Positions 60,416-64,000 of a stretch of 64,000 nucleotides of DNA are shown one piece after another. The notes beneath the pieces were generated by a model. The model was not told the origin of the DNA. It saw only the letters and a list, made by a program, of their open reading frames with translations, and did not search any database. The number at the start of each line of letters is the position of its first letter. The stretch's first letter is position 1. The stretch is taken from contig JALJCS010000037.1 in NCBI GenBank assembly GCA_023055355.1, positions 1,054,001 to 1,118,000 on the forward strand, written 5' to 3'. The DNA is from Agelaius tricolor (taxonomy: Eukaryota > Chordata > Aves > Passeriformes > Icteridae). The position numbers and the translations under genes are program-made.

Positions 60416-61561
60416 GCTATTTCTCACACTGCCCTCAGCCACAGAGGAAGCAAACACTGCTAATTTATGCCTGGCTTTAAAAAAAAAAAAAAACAACAAC
60501 ATTTATTTTCTTCCAATTTTAACGTTCCATCCACACCACATCAATATCCTTTCACCGCCAGCAAGCGAAAAACAAAAAGTAAATATTTCATTTTATTTCA
60601 TTTCCCATTCCCTCCCCTCCTGAAAGGTTTTGCCCGAGCTGGCTCACCCGGCATGGCCCGGGGTGAGACAAATGGGAAGCGACTGCGGGCTGCCACAGGG
60701 GCGCTTCGTGGGGAGAGCAGTGCCCACGAGTGTCAGGTTTCCAGGATAGCTGCTGCCTGTTGGTGCATGAACAGAACAAATGCAAACATCTCCTGTATCA
60801 GGTTAAATTACTGGCCTGAGCTAATCCCAGGCTCCAGCTCATCGCTAATTTATCAGTCTGCTGATGCCGTTTGCTGCACGGGGCTCTATTCAGAGAGCAC
60901 CTCAAAGTGCTCCAGGAAAAGAGAATTAAAAAAAAAAATAAAAATTAGACAGAGAGAGGAAAAAGGGTAACAAAATGTTATGCAGGAAGTATTAAAAGGC
61001 TAAAATAAATCTCTGGCCAGGGGCATTGACAAAATCTCTTGGCAGCTGGAAGGATTCGTATCCTGCTGGATCCAGGACATCTGCCACGAGTCTTTGCCTG
61101 ACTGAGGAGCTTTGAGATTCTCTCAGAGCCTCACCCTGCTCCCAGGCTGGGATACAAGCCCTGTAGTCCTGGGTCTTCTTCACATCTCCCTAAAATTGTG
61201 GGTCGGGGACAACCCACCTCACTGTCCCTGCATCTTTGGCAGAGAGGGTAGAAAGGCAGTGATTTGGCTAAAATTCCAGCTGAGTCCAGGTTTTCCAGAG
61301 TGCTGGGAACACAGAATAATGTTCCACTGACCCAGCTACCTCAGAGTTTTCATTTTTTCTTAGTCTGGAAGGAGATTTGAGGTCATTGGGCAGACCCTTG
61401 ACAGAGGAGACCTCTGTGCACACACATCCTGTGAATTATCAAACTCCACCAACTCAAAAATGTCACTGCACTGGGGTTACAGCACAGCCAGAGACTTCCT
61501 GCACGCTTGTGTGAGTCACTGTGGTGCTGAGCAGTGCTGAAGGGGGGGTGACAAACCAGGG
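60416..61561. other. Unlabelled sequence with a small CpG-richer patch
   Basis: A-run at 60478-60493. From 60625 to 60735 CpG is more frequent than elsewhere in the window, and 60800-60900 is non-repetitive. No exon, tRNA or promoter is evident. Confidence 0.45.
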
Positions 61562-61944
61562 TGTCTGAAACAGGCATCTTTTATGGAAAATCCTTTCCTT
61601 GGGATTTTTCCTCCTGAGAAGCTGAGAGGCCTCAGGAACAAAATGTACCCAATGGTTATCTGCTGCTGTGGAATGCAACAGGTGCATCTGGGATTGGGCT
61701 CATGTGGTTGTTTCTAATTAATGGCCAATCACAGCCTAGCTGGCTCAGACTCTCTGAGAGTCACAAGCTTTTGTTATCATTCTTTTCATATTCTTTTCAA
61801 GCCTTCTGATGAAATCCTTTCTTCTATTCTTTTAGTATAGTTTTAATACAATATATATCATAAAATAATAAATGAAGCCTTCTAAACATGGAGTCAGATC
61901 CTCATCTCTCCCCTCATGCTCAGACCCCTGTGAACACCACCACA
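61562..61944 (+). mobile_element. LTR family 2, solo LTR with TSD (copy 2)
   Basis: A 383-bp plus-strand solo LTR, TGTCTGAAACAGG to CACCACCACA, between exact 6-bp duplications (ccaggg, 61556-61561 and 61945-61950). Shares with copy 1 'aatggttatctgctgctgtg', 'gcaacaggtgcatctgggat', 'gttgtttctaattaatggcc', 'tttagtatagttttaata' and the polyadenylation signal (61867-61872). The clean ends and strong similarity to copy 1 point to relatively recent insertion of both. Confidence 0.95.
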
Positions 61945-64000
61945 CCAGGGTAAGCCCTGATCCCTCCCTTCCCTGCTGAACACAGAGCAAATCCAGAGTT
62001 TCCTCTGGAAATCAGGCTCCTGCTCTGCTTGAGATCATCACTTGTTTTCCTCCAAAAAGAACTGTTGCAAGACAAATACCTCTCTGCAGAGCACTGAAGT
62101 AGGTCACATTAGGCAGTGCTCTGGAGAGCCTGTCTGGCACTTCCCCATCAGCAGCAAGCACTGCTCTGCTCATTTCTTTCCCTTCCCTCCCTCTCCTTCC
62201 ACTGCTCTAACTCCACAAAGAGGGGACTCTGTGAAGGGGAAACATCTCAAGGAAAATCTGTGCTCTGCTTTGGCAGCTGGAAGAATCAATGCTAACACAG
62301 CCCCTGCCTGCAGACAGCAGCTTGCACCGGCACAGCAGCATCAGCCAGGCAAAACCCTGATGGTATGAGCAGAGCAAGGCAGAGCTGGGCAGGGCTGGAG
62401 CCCTGTGGGCCCCCAGGGAGCAGGACTAGGGTATAAGGACTGTAAAATAAGGTCAAACTTTATTTAAGAGACAGGCATCAGGCACTGGAGCATCCTGAGG
62501 GGTTTTACTCACTGTTTCCAGAGCTGCTGGACAGAAATGAAGGGTCCTCTGCTGCCAAGGGGTGACCAGGGACATCCCAGCTGGGCTGCTGCCTTTCCTC
62601 AGGCTTAAAGGATGATCCCATCTCCCCCCTGAGGGCACTGCCAGCTCCAGCAGCACCTCCAGCACTGCTGTCTGCCCCTTCTCCCTCCCATGGGATGCCT
62701 CAGCCAGGACTCCCAGGCTCTTTGTTTGTTTTCCACTGGATCAACATCTTCAGGCAGCTCAAGGCTGGAATGCTGCAGGGGTGTTCCACCCCAGACAGGC
62801 AGAATGAGGGTGAGCTAAACACAGGTACTCGTTTCAGTTTATAAATTAGCACCCCCAGCCCACAGGACAGGCAGATAAAGCAAAATTTGTGTGATTAAAT
62901 GATAAAATCTGGACATCACAGAGTAAGCTGGCCAAGGTGTGGAGTTACAATTGGCCAGACAAAGGCAACAGGAGATTTTATTTTTTTTTCTTCTTTTCCT
63001 TGGGCACTTTGCAGAGATCAGGCAATGAACCCACTCTCCTCTCCCTGTAAAGGCTGAAAGACATCAGAGCCCCAGTGCATCCCTGCACCCAGCATTCCCA
63101 TGGCATCCCTGATAAGCAGAGGGTCACAGCAAGAGCATTTAGTGCTTAGAGCCAGAGGAGAGAGTGACCCCAGAGCCAGCAGCTCTTGGGCTCTCCAGTG
63201 GGACACAGAGACAAAAACCTCAGGACCTCCTGCCTGCAAGAGGGACCACAGCCCCAGCAATGGGTCCTGCTCCCAGTAATCATCCAAAATCTGTTTTGGG
63301 ACTGTCTGGTCTTGAACAAGGCTCTGCAGCTCCAGCCCTCGAGGAAATGCAACCAGCATTATACCAACAAAGAGCAAATTGAACTCACTGGCTTGATGCT
63401 GTCTGAATTTTGAAAGAATTTCATTCTGGATGTTTAGAGAGCTTCTGTCTCTTGCAGATGAGCTGCATCCATTGCCAAATGTATGTCCTCTCAGAGGGAA
63501 AAATGAGGCTTATTTCTGTTACAAACCTACAGGACTTGTTTCAGTTTTACATATTTCCTTTCTAAATGGAAACATTTCAGAGGAAAAGAAAATACTTCAA
63601 AAATCCTTCCCCAAAAAAAAGTGACTCTGAAAATGTTTTGATCTGATTGATCCATCAAGCAGTGGCTGAGGGAAAGGAAAAGATGACAGCTGCTCCTTTT
63701 GTTGCATGCTGCTCTGATTAGCCTCAAATAAGATGCTCCCTCTCACCCCTGGCCCTCCACATAGGGAATGCACAGAGCTCTGTAGGCTCCACTGAGGACA
63801 CCCCATGTGGGAGCAGAGCTCCTGCTGCTGGAAGGAAAATATTCTTTTTTGCCCAGGACTATTCAGAAAGCCATGTTTGGCTGAAATTCAGAGTTAAAAA
63901 TAATAAAAATTTAGAGAAGGTTTAAGGGTTTTTTCCCCAAGTGTTCAAAGGTAGCTGCTCTGTGCATCTGTTTTCCTGAGGATGGGGGTAGCTATTCCAT
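61945..64000. other. Unlabelled sequence to window end
   Basis: No repeat or gene recognised. T-rich tract at 62977-62997. Confidence 0.5.

Overview
The window reads as songbird (passerine) nuclear DNA with no recognisable gene: a long intergenic stretch or a very large intron. The avian call rests on many truncated CR1 LINE 3' ends, most of them in the GC-rich 'gcagctgtggctgcccctggatccctgg' style of bird CR1, plus LTR families whose polyadenylation modules look passerine. Open reading frames are short, lack homology I can recognise, lie on both strands at random, or come from simple repeats. I see no rRNA, tRNA, CRISPR array or bacterial-type operon.

Layout. 1-9.4 kb: mostly unlabelled sequence with four CR1 tails, a 205-bp CTCTC array and a TTTG array. 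9.4-17.4 kb: a decayed CR1/L3-clade LINE reverse-transcriptase relic on the minus strand, then three dispersed plus-strand copies of one roughly 620-bp LTR family, the middle one with an exact 6-bp target-site duplication, and a GGAAA array. 17.4-26 kb: unlabelled sequence, CR1 fragments in both orientations, a polypurine tract and a minus-strand ERVL-type LTR. 26-37 kb: two further LINE reverse-transcriptase relics on the plus strand, CR1 fragments, and a 132-bp sequence present twice 1.7 kb apart. 37.8-38.3 kb: an LTR whose 3' part holds a 67-bp tandem repeat, each full unit able to fold into a 16-bp-arm hairpin. 39-47 kb: several old MIR-like SINE fragments and CR1 pieces. 49.7-50.6 kb: a 590-bp ATCC array with an internal 149-bp higher-order duplication. 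52.7-62 kb: a cluster of solo LTRs, three with 6-bp target-site duplications, two of these in one family and a further family present in inverted orientation.

Nothing here works together as a pathway. The interest lies in the repeat history: independent insertions datable by their target-site duplications, LTR families with different U3 regions but a similar polyadenylation module, and local duplications. No novel functional system was found. Boundaries marked approximate are read by eye, and family names for LTRs are left general because they need a repeat library to settle.
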